From contig JALWQD010000170.1 in assembly GCA_026994735.1 (NCBI GenBank), positions 1 to 6,190 of the forward strand: 6,190 nucleotides of DNA, written 5' to 3'. The notes under the pieces are model-generated. The model saw nothing but the letters and a program-made list of their open reading frames with translations. It had not been told where the DNA came from and searched no databases. Both the position numbers and the translations under genes were made by a program. Below, piece after piece: positions 1-5,431 of the stretch. Numbering within the stretch: the stretch's first letter is position 1; each line of letters opens with the position of its first letter. The DNA is from Gammaproteobacteria bacterium. Its GTDB lineage: Bacteria > Pseudomonadota > Gammaproteobacteria > SZUA-140.

Positions 1-915
1 GCTTCTTGTGGCGTTTCCCTCAGCGCTTTGATTGGATTTCGAAAGCTGGTCGAGTGGGCCGATATTGTTCACTATCATTTCCCCTGGCCTTTTGCCGATA
101 TCTTGCATTTTATATCCAGGGTGCGGAAGCCAACGTTGGTCACCTATCACTCGGATATCATACGGCAGAAAAATCTGTTGCGATTTTATACGCCGTTGAT
201 GAGGGCTTTCCTTTCCCGGGTTAATTCAATCGTATCTACGTCGCCGAATTATTTTGCTACCAGCAAAGAGTTAGGGCGATATTCGGAAAAAGTCAAGATA
301 ATTCCGTTTGGTTTAGACCGTTCTGTATATCCCGTTGTTTCGGATGATGAAGTATCGGATATGAGGCATCGTGTAGGCGAGGGTTTCTTCTTGTTTGTGG
401 GTGTTCTTAGATATTACAAGGGGTTGCATATCTTGATTGATGCATTACACAGGGCATCAGTCCGTTGTGTTATTGTCGGTGCCGGGCCAGTTGAGAGGGA
501 ATTGATGAGGCATGCTGAGCGTCTAAAGCTGGCAAACGTACAATTTCTTGGGCGGGTCACGGATGCTGAAAAGGTGGCTCTAATGAAGTTATGTCTGGCG
601 GTCATCTTTCCTTCTCATTTGCGCTCCGAAGCATTTGGTGTAACCCTGGTCGAAGGTGCAATGTTCGGGAAGCCACTTATTTCTACCGAAATAGGAACAG
701 GTACCACTTACATCAACCTTGATGGCGAAACGGGCATAGTCGTACCGCCGGCAGATGTAAAGAGTTTACGTGCTGCGATGGTACGCCTTGCAGGAGATCA
801 AGCGTTGTCTGCACGTATGGGGCATGCCGCTAAAGATCGTTATGAGGCTTTATTCAGTGGGCACTTAATGGGGCAGCGTTATTCTGAGGTTTACGAAGCG
901 TTGCTTGACGGTTAA
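1..915 (+). CDS. GT4-family glycosyltransferase, 5' end outside the window
   Basis: Glycosyltransferase of the GT-B fold, family GT4, expected to transfer a sugar from an activated nucleotide donor to a lipid-linked or growing surface glycan at the cytoplasmic side of the inner membrane. The frame is open from base 1 without a stop, so the TTG at 28 is not a believable start. The 304 codons seen probably lack about 65-75 N-terminal residues compared with the usual 370-380. Counting codons from base 1, visible marks are an N-domain strand ending in HYHFPWPF (24-31), a VTYHSD segment (about 47-52), the C-domain opening FVGVLRYYKG (about 132-141) that begins the nucleotide-sugar binding half, VGAGP (about 159-163), and the GT4 EX7E motif with Glu210 and Glu218. 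Donor and acceptor cannot be read from the sequence. It is the first of three polysaccharide-type genes and is separated from the next by 307 bases. Family call is firm, specificity unknown. Confidence 0.9.
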   Translation, partial: ASCGVSLSALIGFRKLVEWADIVHYHFPWPFADILHFISRVRKPTLVTYHSDIIRQKNLLRFYTPLMRAFLSRVNSIVSTSPNYFATSKELGRYSEKVKIIPFGLDRSVYPVVSDDEVSDMRHRVGEGFFLFVGVLRYYKGLHILIDALHRASVRCVIVGAGPVERELMRHAERLKLANVQFLGRVTDAEKVALMKLCLAVIFPSHLRSEAFGVTLVEGAMFGKPLISTEIGTGTTYINLDGETGIVVPPADVKSLRAAMVRLAGDQALSARMGHAAKDRYEALFSGHLMGQRYSEVYEALLDG

Positions 916-1222
916 CGCCCTGCCTAAAGGGAAGTATTGCAGTTTATGGTCTGATATTAGCTTCAAATACTGGCGACTATTTTGTTTCGAACGGTTTGAG
1001 AAGATTGAATGAACAGTATAAACCTAACAGGAGATGCCCGTTGACGTCGATCATGACTATACAAAGCCAGGTTTGTTACTTCAGGCTGTGCCTATATTGC
1101 CAGGATAAGGAGGGTTCTTTTGTTAACATTGCGTCATAGTCCTCCCTCTTGATTAGCCTAATAAAATTGGCTGATTGTACAGTATTGTCTGGGTCCATTT
1201 TTGATCAATAAGAAATCTCTAC
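916..1222. other. 307-base gap with no supportable gene
   Basis: This stretch lies between the two glycosyltransferase genes. Open frames on the + strand are short, for example a 24-codon ATG frame at about 1034 and a frame running out of the end of the upstream gene that stops near 1008; neither resembles a known protein. No strong sigma-70 promoter with correct spacing was found, only isolated -10-like strings such as TAAAAT at 1162-1167. There are weak inverted repeats, none followed by a good T-run in the right place. The gap is long for a compact polysaccharide locus, so it probably holds a promoter or untranslated leader for the downstream pair, but the sequence does not show which bases do this. 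Confidence 0.6.
1155..1172. repeat. Small bulged inverted repeat upstream of the GT2 gene
   Basis: AGCC(T)AAT at 1155-1162 is complementary to ATTGGCT at 1166-1172, giving a seven-pair stem with one bulged T and an AAA loop. It lies 50 bases before the start codon of the GT2 gene. No T-run follows, so it is not a typical intrinsic terminator. It could be a leader hairpin or chance pairing in AT-rich DNA. Confidence 0.3.
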
Positions 1223-2098
1223 ATGAGCCATCTCTCTGTCATTATCGTTAACTTCAATAGTGGTGAACTGGTCACGGCTTGTGTTCGTAATTTACTGCGT
1301 TACCCTGGGAAGTTGCAGGTTCTTGTTTCAGACAACGGAAGTTGTGACGGCAGTATCTGTTATCTTCAGGAAGAGGTTCGCGATAATCGCCTGATAATTC
1401 GCTTGAATCACGAGAATCTTGGTTTTTCAGCAGGGGCGAATCGCGTTTTGCCTGAGGCTGGGGGAGACTTTGTTTTGTTCCTGAATCCGGATTGCCTGGT
1501 GAAGCCGGAGGCCTTGACTGAAATGGTCGCCTTCATGAGTACTCATGCAGATGTCGGTATGTCTGGTTGCCTGATTCGAAACCTGAATGGTACCGAGCAG
1601 CCAGGCTGTCGACGACGGGTGCCGACACCCTGGCGAACCTTTGTGCGGGTATTTCATCTAGGTTTCTTGATGAGGCCGGGGAAGCATTTTCAGCCGTTGT
1701 ATCTCCATAAGACACCGTTGCCTGATGTGCCTGTTGATATTGAAGCGATTTCCGGTGCCTTTATGTTGGTAAGACGTGCGGCATTGATTGATGTCGGTCC
1801 ATTGGACGCCGGTTATTTCCTTCATTGTGAGGATCTTGACTGGTGTATGCGTTTCCGGGACAAGGGATGGCGCATTGTCTTTGTGCCTAATGTCACCATT
1901 ACCCATGCCAAAGGAGCCTGTAGCGAATCACGCCCTATCCGTGTTGAGTGGCATAAGCATCGAGGAATGATACGCTTTTATTTGAAATTCTTTCGCAAAC
2001 AGTATCCTTTGCCGTTGATGATACTGGTCATGTTTGCTGTCTTGGTTCGCTTTGTGATTATTACAATAACGTTGGTGCCGAGAGGTTTTCGCGGGTGA
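1223..2098 (+). CDS. GT2-family glycosyltransferase, rhamnosyltransferase-like
   Basis: GT-A fold glycosyltransferase of family GT2, resembling rhamnosyltransferases and other enzymes that extend lipid-linked O-antigen or exopolysaccharide repeat units in the cytoplasm. Seen in the 291 residues: the N-terminal strand LSVIIVNFNS (4-13), the nucleotide-binding VSDNGSCDGS (35-44), NLGFSAGAN (65-73), the DXD-like LNPDC (87-91) for metal and nucleotide diphosphate binding, SGAFMLVRR (177-185), and HCEDLDWCMR (201-210), where the acidic ED pair should lie near the acceptor and catalytic base. A hydrophobic stretch at about 264-285 after a basic segment probably ties the C-terminus to the membrane. 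The ATG is the first possible start after an in-frame TGA at 1202, but no good Shine-Dalgarno precedes it, suggesting weak initiation. Its stop overlaps the next gene by 4 bases. The exact sugar is not readable; rhamnose is only a guess from family resemblance. Confidence 0.9.
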   Translation: MSHLSVIIVNFNSGELVTACVRNLLRYPGKLQVLVSDNGSCDGSICYLQEEVRDNRLIIRLNHENLGFSAGANRVLPEAGGDFVLFLNPDCLVKPEALTEMVAFMSTHADVGMSGCLIRNLNGTEQPGCRRRVPTPWRTFVRVFHLGFLMRPGKHFQPLYLHKTPLPDVPVDIEAISGAFMLVRRAALIDVGPLDAGYFLHCEDLDWCMRFRDKGWRIVFVPNVTITHAKGACSESRPIRVEWHKHRGMIRFYLKFFRKQYPLPLMILVMFAVLVRFVIITITLVPRGFRG

Positions 2099-2937
2099 AG
2101 GTTTTAATTACCGGAGCGGCCAGTCAGATTGGCCATTATCTGATACCTGCACTGGTTTCGCGCGGTGATGACTGTTTATGTGTCAGCCGCAAACGGCATC
2201 TTGATCAAGCAGGTCAACGCTGGATTGAGCACGACCTCAAGGGTTTATCCGATCCTCTTTACGAATATGCTGCCGATACCTGGATCCATCTTGCACCTTT
2301 GGACCTGTTGCCTTCTCTGATGAATGCTGCAGGCAAGATGGGGGTTAGGCATATTATTGCTTTTAGCTCGACCAGTATTTTCACAAAGCAGGTCCACGCC
2401 ACGCTTCCCGAGAAAGCCTTTATCAGTCGACTAACCGATGCCGAGGAAGCATTGGCTGAGTATGCCAAAGCGTACGGTATTGCCTGGAATATTTTTCGTC
2501 CAACGCTGATTTATAGTGGTATGGATAAGAATGTCAGCTTCATTTCGAAAATGGTGCGTCGTTTTGGTTTCTTTCCATTGGTTGGCAATGGTCTGCGACA
2601 GCCTGTTCATGCCGAGGATCTGGCTCAGGCTTGTATTGACGTTATCGCGTGTCCTCATGCCTACAATGGTGCCTATAATCTTGGTGGTGGCGAGGTCTTG
2701 TCATATTCCGATATGGTTCAGAGGATCTTTCGCTCTCAAGGGCTTAATCCACGCTTGTTGCCGATTCATCCCGCCCCAGTGCGCTTGTTTATACGCCTTT
2801 TAAGGCTGTTTCCCCGCTACCGATACTTGACGCCTGCGATGGTTGACAGGATGAATCAGGACATGGTCTTTGATACAACAGAGGCTGAGCAGGACTTTAC
2901 TTATTCTCCGCGTCACTTTGAGCCGCCCGATCGATAA
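2095..2937 (+). CDS. NAD(P)-dependent sugar epimerase/dehydratase-like protein (SDR superfamily)
   Basis: Rossmann-fold protein of the extended or atypical short-chain dehydrogenase family, probably acting on a nucleotide sugar or lipid-linked sugar for the neighbouring glycosyltransferases. It has 280 residues, rather short for an extended SDR. Seen: the dinucleotide-binding TGAASQIG (6-13) directly at the N-terminus, IAFSSTSIF (88-96) where the active-site Ser/Thr strand lies, the FRPTLIYS strand (134-141), and the substrate-domain motif QPVHAEDLAQA (169-179) followed by YNLGGGE (194-200). The usual YxxxK pair is not recognisable: aligning the conserved AE (116-117) puts Phe109 and Leu113 at those places, so activity may be altered or only binding may remain. 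The start is GTG at 2095 inside the GT2 stop region (GTGA overlap), which implies translational coupling. The C-terminal part (about 225-245) is basic and hydrophobic and could touch the membrane. Superfamily is firm, reaction not known. Confidence 0.85.
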   Translation: MKVLITGAASQIGHYLIPALVSRGDDCLCVSRKRHLDQAGQRWIEHDLKGLSDPLYEYAADTWIHLAPLDLLPSLMNAAGKMGVRHIIAFSSTSIFTKQVHATLPEKAFISRLTDAEEALAEYAKAYGIAWNIFRPTLIYSGMDKNVSFISKMVRRFGFFPLVGNGLRQPVHAEDLAQACIDVIACPHAYNGAYNLGGGEVLSYSDMVQRIFRSQGLNPRLLPIHPAPVRLFIRLLRLFPRYRYLTPAMVDRMNQDMVFDTTEAEQDFTYSPRHFEPPDR

Positions 2938-2940
2938 TCG

Positions 2941-2956
2941 CAGGTTCTAGATCCTG
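2941..2956. repeat. 16-base near-perfect palindrome after the epimerase-like gene
   Basis: CAGGTTCTAGATCCTG reads the same on both strands except for one T/T mismatch pair (2945 and 2952), with TCTAGA at its centre. It begins 4 bases after the stop codon. As RNA it would make a short interrupted stem with no following U-run, so a rho-independent terminator is unlikely. A dimeric regulator site is possible but nothing identifies the protein. Confidence 0.4.
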
Positions 2957-3052
2957 GCTGATGGCGGCTATTTACTTCTTAGCCAAAAATCATCATACCC
3001 AGTTCGATTGGAAATACAGGCATGCTATTTGCTGTCATTTATTTTCCGGATA

Positions 3053-3084
3053 ATTAATAGCTGAAACTTTTTTCATTAATGGCT
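3053..3084 (+). repeat. Direct repeat ATTAAT(A/G)GCT with 22-base period upstream of ccoN
   Basis: ATTAATAGCT at 3053-3062 is repeated as ATTAATGGCT at 3075-3084, nine of ten bases identical, 22 bases apart from start to start, or about two turns of the helix. Between them is an inverted pair TGAAA (3062-3066) and TTTCA (3071-3075). A poorer third copy, AATACTAGC, is at 3102-3110. Helically phased direct repeats in a promoter region are typical of binding sites for response regulators and some activators, but the protein is not identifiable and AT-rich DNA gives such matches by chance. Confidence 0.4.
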
Positions 3085-3132
3085 AGACATCCTCTACCGA
3101 CAATACTAGCATTACAAATGCAACTTAAGAGC

Positions 3133-3140
3133 GGGAGGTG
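3133..3140 (+). promoter_or_regulatory. Ribosome binding site of ccoN
   Basis: GGGAGGTG lies seven bases (counted from GGAGG) before the GTG at 3146. This strong Shine-Dalgarno fixes the unusual GTG as the start of ccoN and agrees with the family's N-terminal length. Confidence 0.8.
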
Positions 3141-3145
3141 ACAAA

Positions 3146-4564
3146 GTGACAGACAATTCCTCGGGTAACCCCCTTTACAACATGGCGATCGTTAAGGCAT
3201 TTGCCATATGTGCTGTGGTCTATCTGGTTGTCGGTGCCCTGGTCGGGGATTTAATTGCCTGGCAATTATCATTTCCGGCCCTGAATTTTGATGAACATTT
3301 CAGTTTTGGGCGCTTGCGACCCTTGCATACCAATGCGGTGATCTTTGCCTTTGGCGGTTGCCCATTGATGGCGCCGGCCTTTTATGTTGTGCAGCGCACA
3401 TGCTCAGTACCCCTATGGAGCAATCGTTTAGCCTGGTTCACCTTCTGGGGCTGGAATCTGATTATTGTTGCTGCCGTGGTCTCCTTTCCGATGGGGTGGA
3501 CGTCGGGTAAGGAATACGCTGAGCTGGAGTGGCCGGTTGATATCGCGATTGCCGTCGTCTGGCTGTCCTATATGTTCAACTTCATTATGACCATCGCTGT
3601 GCGCAAGAACTCGCATATTTATGTCGCCAACTGGTTCTTTCTCGGCATGATGGTCATGATCACCTATCTCCATGTTGTCAACTCCCTCGCTGTTCCGGTG
3701 ACGATGACAAAATCATACTCAATCTTTTCAGGGGTGCATGATGCGATGATTCAGTGGTGGTGGGGGCACAATGCTGTTGGTTTCTTTCTCACGGCGGGTT
3801 TCCTCGGCATTATGTATTATTTCATTCCCAAGCAGGCCGATCTGCCTATTTATTCCTACCGCCTGTCAGTGCTTCATTTCTGGGCCTTGATGTTTGGTTA
3901 TGTCTGGTTGGGGGCGCACCACCTTCACTATACGGCCTTGCCTGATTGGGCCGGTTCACTGGGTGCCGCGGTATCAATTGCGATGATTATTCCATCATGG
4001 GGGGGCGCAATTAATGGCCTGATGACGCTGTCCGGGGCATGGCATAAGCTGCGAGATGATTACGTCCTGCGTTTTTTGATTGTCTCACTGGCCTTTTACG
4101 CCATGTCGACCTTTGAAGGCCCTGTGATGTCGTTGAAGACAGTCAATGCCCTGTCACACTATACCGACTGGACGATCGGGCATGTTCATTCCGGCGCTTT
4201 GGGTTGGGTGGCGATGGTTTCCATCGGTGCCATTTATCATCTCGTCCCGCGTCTTTGGAAGACCGAAATATACTCGGTTGGCATGGTTAATTCCCACTTC
4301 TGGATTCATACCATTGGCACCGTTATTTATATTTGCGCGATGTGGGTCTCCGGGATCATGCAAGGTTTGATGTGGCGGGCTACTGATGATTACGGCAATT
4401 TATCCTATACCTTTGCTGAAACTGTTGTTGCCATGCATCCCTACTATGTTTTGCGCTCGATGGGTGGGTTACTGGTGTTAGTGGGGGGATTGATCATGCT
4501 CTATAACGTCATTATGACCATTCGTACAGCAAGTCAGCCAACCGCTGTTCCGGCACACGCATAA
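3146..4564 (+). CDS. ccoN: cbb3-type cytochrome c oxidase catalytic subunit I (CcoN/FixN)
   Basis: Catalytic subunit of the C-family haem-copper oxidase in the inner membrane; reduces O2 to water with electrons from c-type cytochromes and pumps protons, working at very low oxygen. The 472 residues match the family's usual length, with about twelve membrane helices. Ligands are all visible: His61 (RPLHTN) and His348 for low-spin haem b, His346 (IGHVHSG) for high-spin haem b3, and His208 (WGHNA), His258 and His259 (GAHHLHY) for CuB. Tyr252 (FGYVWLG) is the residue that in this family is cross-linked to the CuB histidine. Glu324 (STFEGP) corresponds to the conserved glutamate near the haems. Assignment of each histidine follows the Pseudomonas stutzeri enzyme with a one-residue shift. 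Start is GTG with a good ribosome site. It leads a tightly packed ccoNOQP operon; ccoO begins 11 bases after its stop. Expression is probably induced by oxygen limitation, inferred from the family. Confidence 0.99.
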   Translation: MTDNSSGNPLYNMAIVKAFAICAVVYLVVGALVGDLIAWQLSFPALNFDEHFSFGRLRPLHTNAVIFAFGGCPLMAPAFYVVQRTCSVPLWSNRLAWFTFWGWNLIIVAAVVSFPMGWTSGKEYAELEWPVDIAIAVVWLSYMFNFIMTIAVRKNSHIYVANWFFLGMMVMITYLHVVNSLAVPVTMTKSYSIFSGVHDAMIQWWWGHNAVGFFLTAGFLGIMYYFIPKQADLPIYSYRLSVLHFWALMFGYVWLGAHHLHYTALPDWAGSLGAAVSIAMIIPSWGGAINGLMTLSGAWHKLRDDYVLRFLIVSLAFYAMSTFEGPVMSLKTVNALSHYTDWTIGHVHSGALGWVAMVSIGAIYHLVPRLWKTEIYSVGMVNSHFWIHTIGTVIYICAMWVSGIMQGLMWRATDDYGNLSYTFAETVVAMHPYYVLRSMGGLLVLVGGLIMLYNVIMTIRTASQPTAVPAHA

Positions 4565-4575
4565 GGGGGCCGAAT

Positions 4576-5217
4576 ATGTCATTTCAGGAAAAACTTGAGA
4601 GGAACATTTGGGGCCTGTCGATTATGGTGGCGATTGTTGTCTCTATCGGCGGTATCGTCGAGATTGTACCGTTGTTCTATCTCGACAACACGGTCGAGAA
4701 GTTGAGCAAGGAGGAAGACAGTATTCGACCTTACACGGCACTGGAGCTGGAGGGACGTGATGTCTATATTCGCGAAGGCTGCTACCTTTGTCATTCGCAG
4801 ATGATTCGTCCTTTTCGTGATGAAAAGGAACGCTATGGCCATTATTCATTGGCCGCTGAATCGAAATATGACCACCCCTTCCAGTGGGGATCGAAACGGA
4901 CAGGACCGGATCTGGCGCGTGTGGGTAGCAAGTATTCGAATGAATGGCATATCCAGCATCTGCGAGCACCGCGGTCGTTGGTGCCGGAATCGGTCATGCC
5001 AAACTACGCCTTTTTTGAAGATCATCTGCTTGATGGTGTGCTGACTGAAAAGAAGATGCGGGCTTTAGCGATGGTTGGTGTGCCCTATAGCGAGGACGAT
5101 TTTTCCGCTGCGGCCGAGGCAGTTCGTGGCAAGAACGAAATGGATGCGGTGGTAGCCTATTTGCAGGTCCTGGGCACGATGGTCAAATTTGAAGAAGGGA
5201 AGGATTACCGTGAATAG
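4576..5217 (+). CDS. ccoO: cbb3-type cytochrome c oxidase monohaem subunit II (CcoO/FixO)
   Basis: Membrane-anchored monohaem cytochrome c that passes electrons from CcoP to haem b of CcoN on the periplasmic side. Of 213 residues, a short cytoplasmic N-terminus is followed by one membrane helix (about 13-35, uncleaved anchor). The haem-binding CYLCH is at Cys69, Cys72 and His73, inside the family signature REGCYLCHSQMIRPFRDE (66-83). The likely axial methionine is Met141 in PESVMPNYAFF, and the TGPDLARVG segment (109-117) is also typical. Length is normal. A GGGGG-rich Shine-Dalgarno at 4564-4569 overlaps the end of ccoN, with six bases to the ATG. Its last 8 bases overlap ccoQ. Haem attachment needs the Ccm or Ccs cytochrome c maturation system, which is not in the window. 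Confidence 0.99.
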   Translation: MSFQEKLERNIWGLSIMVAIVVSIGGIVEIVPLFYLDNTVEKLSKEEDSIRPYTALELEGRDVYIREGCYLCHSQMIRPFRDEKERYGHYSLAAESKYDHPFQWGSKRTGPDLARVGSKYSNEWHIQHLRAPRSLVPESVMPNYAFFEDHLLDGVLTEKKMRALAMVGVPYSEDDFSAAAEAVRGKNEMDAVVAYLQVLGTMVKFEEGKDYRE

Positions 5218-5431
5218 GCTGACAGAGTTTTTTTCAACGGACTGGCAGGCGATGACAGCGGTGGACTGGTCTGGATTGATTATCGTTTCCGTGCTGACCA
5301 GCTTGATGTTTGCGCTGTATTACTGGGTCTTTCGGCCAAAAAATCGCGACCGTTTTGAGCGCTACCGTGATTTTGTAATCCATGAAAATGATGACTTTGA
5401 GAAGGAGGTTGGACATGGCCAAAAAAAATGA
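5210..5431 (+). CDS. ccoQ: cbb3-type cytochrome c oxidase small subunit (CcoQ/FixQ)
   Basis: Small single-helix subunit that, in studied members, stabilises the association of CcoP with the CcoNO core. The GTG at 5210 is chosen as start: it follows GGAAGGA (5198-5204) at proper distance and gives 73 residues, the usual size, while a TTG at 5189 would overlap ccoO further and lacks such a site. Residues 21-41 form a membrane helix (SGLIIVSVLTSLMFALYYWV), followed by the family-typical FRPKNRDRFERYRDF (41-55) and an acidic tail with NDDFEKE (60-66). The reading frame overlaps ccoO by 8 bases and ccoP by 17 bases. The stop codon lies directly after an eight-A run shared with ccoP. Sequence in this family is weakly conserved, so size, helix and position carry most of the weight. 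Confidence 0.93.
   Translation: MNRLTEFFSTDWQAMTAVDWSGLIIVSVLTSLMFALYYWVFRPKNRDRFERYRDFVIHENDDFEKEVGHGQKK
5402..5408 (+). promoter_or_regulatory. Strong ribosome binding site of ccoP inside ccoQ
   Basis: AAGGAGG, a full match to the anti-Shine-Dalgarno core, sits six bases before the ATG at 5415 and lies within the last codons of ccoQ. It decides the ccoP start despite the 17-base overlap and should give independent strong initiation on ccoP. Confidence 0.85.

Larger units (their letters stand above)
2938..3145. other. AT-rich spacer and presumed promoter region of ccoNOQP
   Basis: This 208-base spacer separates the polysaccharide genes from the oxidase operon and should contain the cco promoter. 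A TTGCTG at 3029-3034 and a GATAAT at 3049-3054 resemble -35 and -10 elements, but the 14-base spacing is too short for a normal sigma-70 promoter. No TTGAT-N4-ATCAA FNR/ANR box is visible, although such a site is common upstream of ccoN in proteobacteria. No intrinsic terminator for the upstream genes was found; the GGCTA/TAGCC pair at 2966-2984 is followed by A residues, not T. Read-through from the epimerase-like gene cannot be excluded. Confidence 0.5.

Noticed and set aside
28..30. TTG as start of the first glycosyltransferase
   Set aside because: The frame is open to base 1 and the protein would lack the N-terminal part of the GT4 fold; the real start is upstream of the window.
1034..1108. 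24-codon ATG frame beginning MPVDVDHDYT in the gap
   Set aside because: Too short, its AGGAG touches the ATG with no spacer, and no known family is recognised.
1201..1208. TTGATCAA just before the GT2 start, resembling FNR half-sites
   Set aside because: The two half-sites abut without the four-base spacer needed in TTGAT-N4-ATCAA, and the position would overlap the ribosome landing region.
2966..2984. GGCTA/TAGCC hairpin as terminator of the polysaccharide genes
   Set aside because: The stem is only five pairs with a nine-base loop and is followed by A residues on the + strand; the T-run needed for an intrinsic terminator is missing.
4643..4969. 108-codon open frame on the minus strand
   Set aside because: It lies wholly opposite ccoO, including the haem-binding region, and has no recognisable protein features.
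5189..5191. TTG as start of ccoQ
   Set aside because: It would add seven residues inside ccoO without a ribosome site at correct distance; GTG at 5210 has one and fits the family length.
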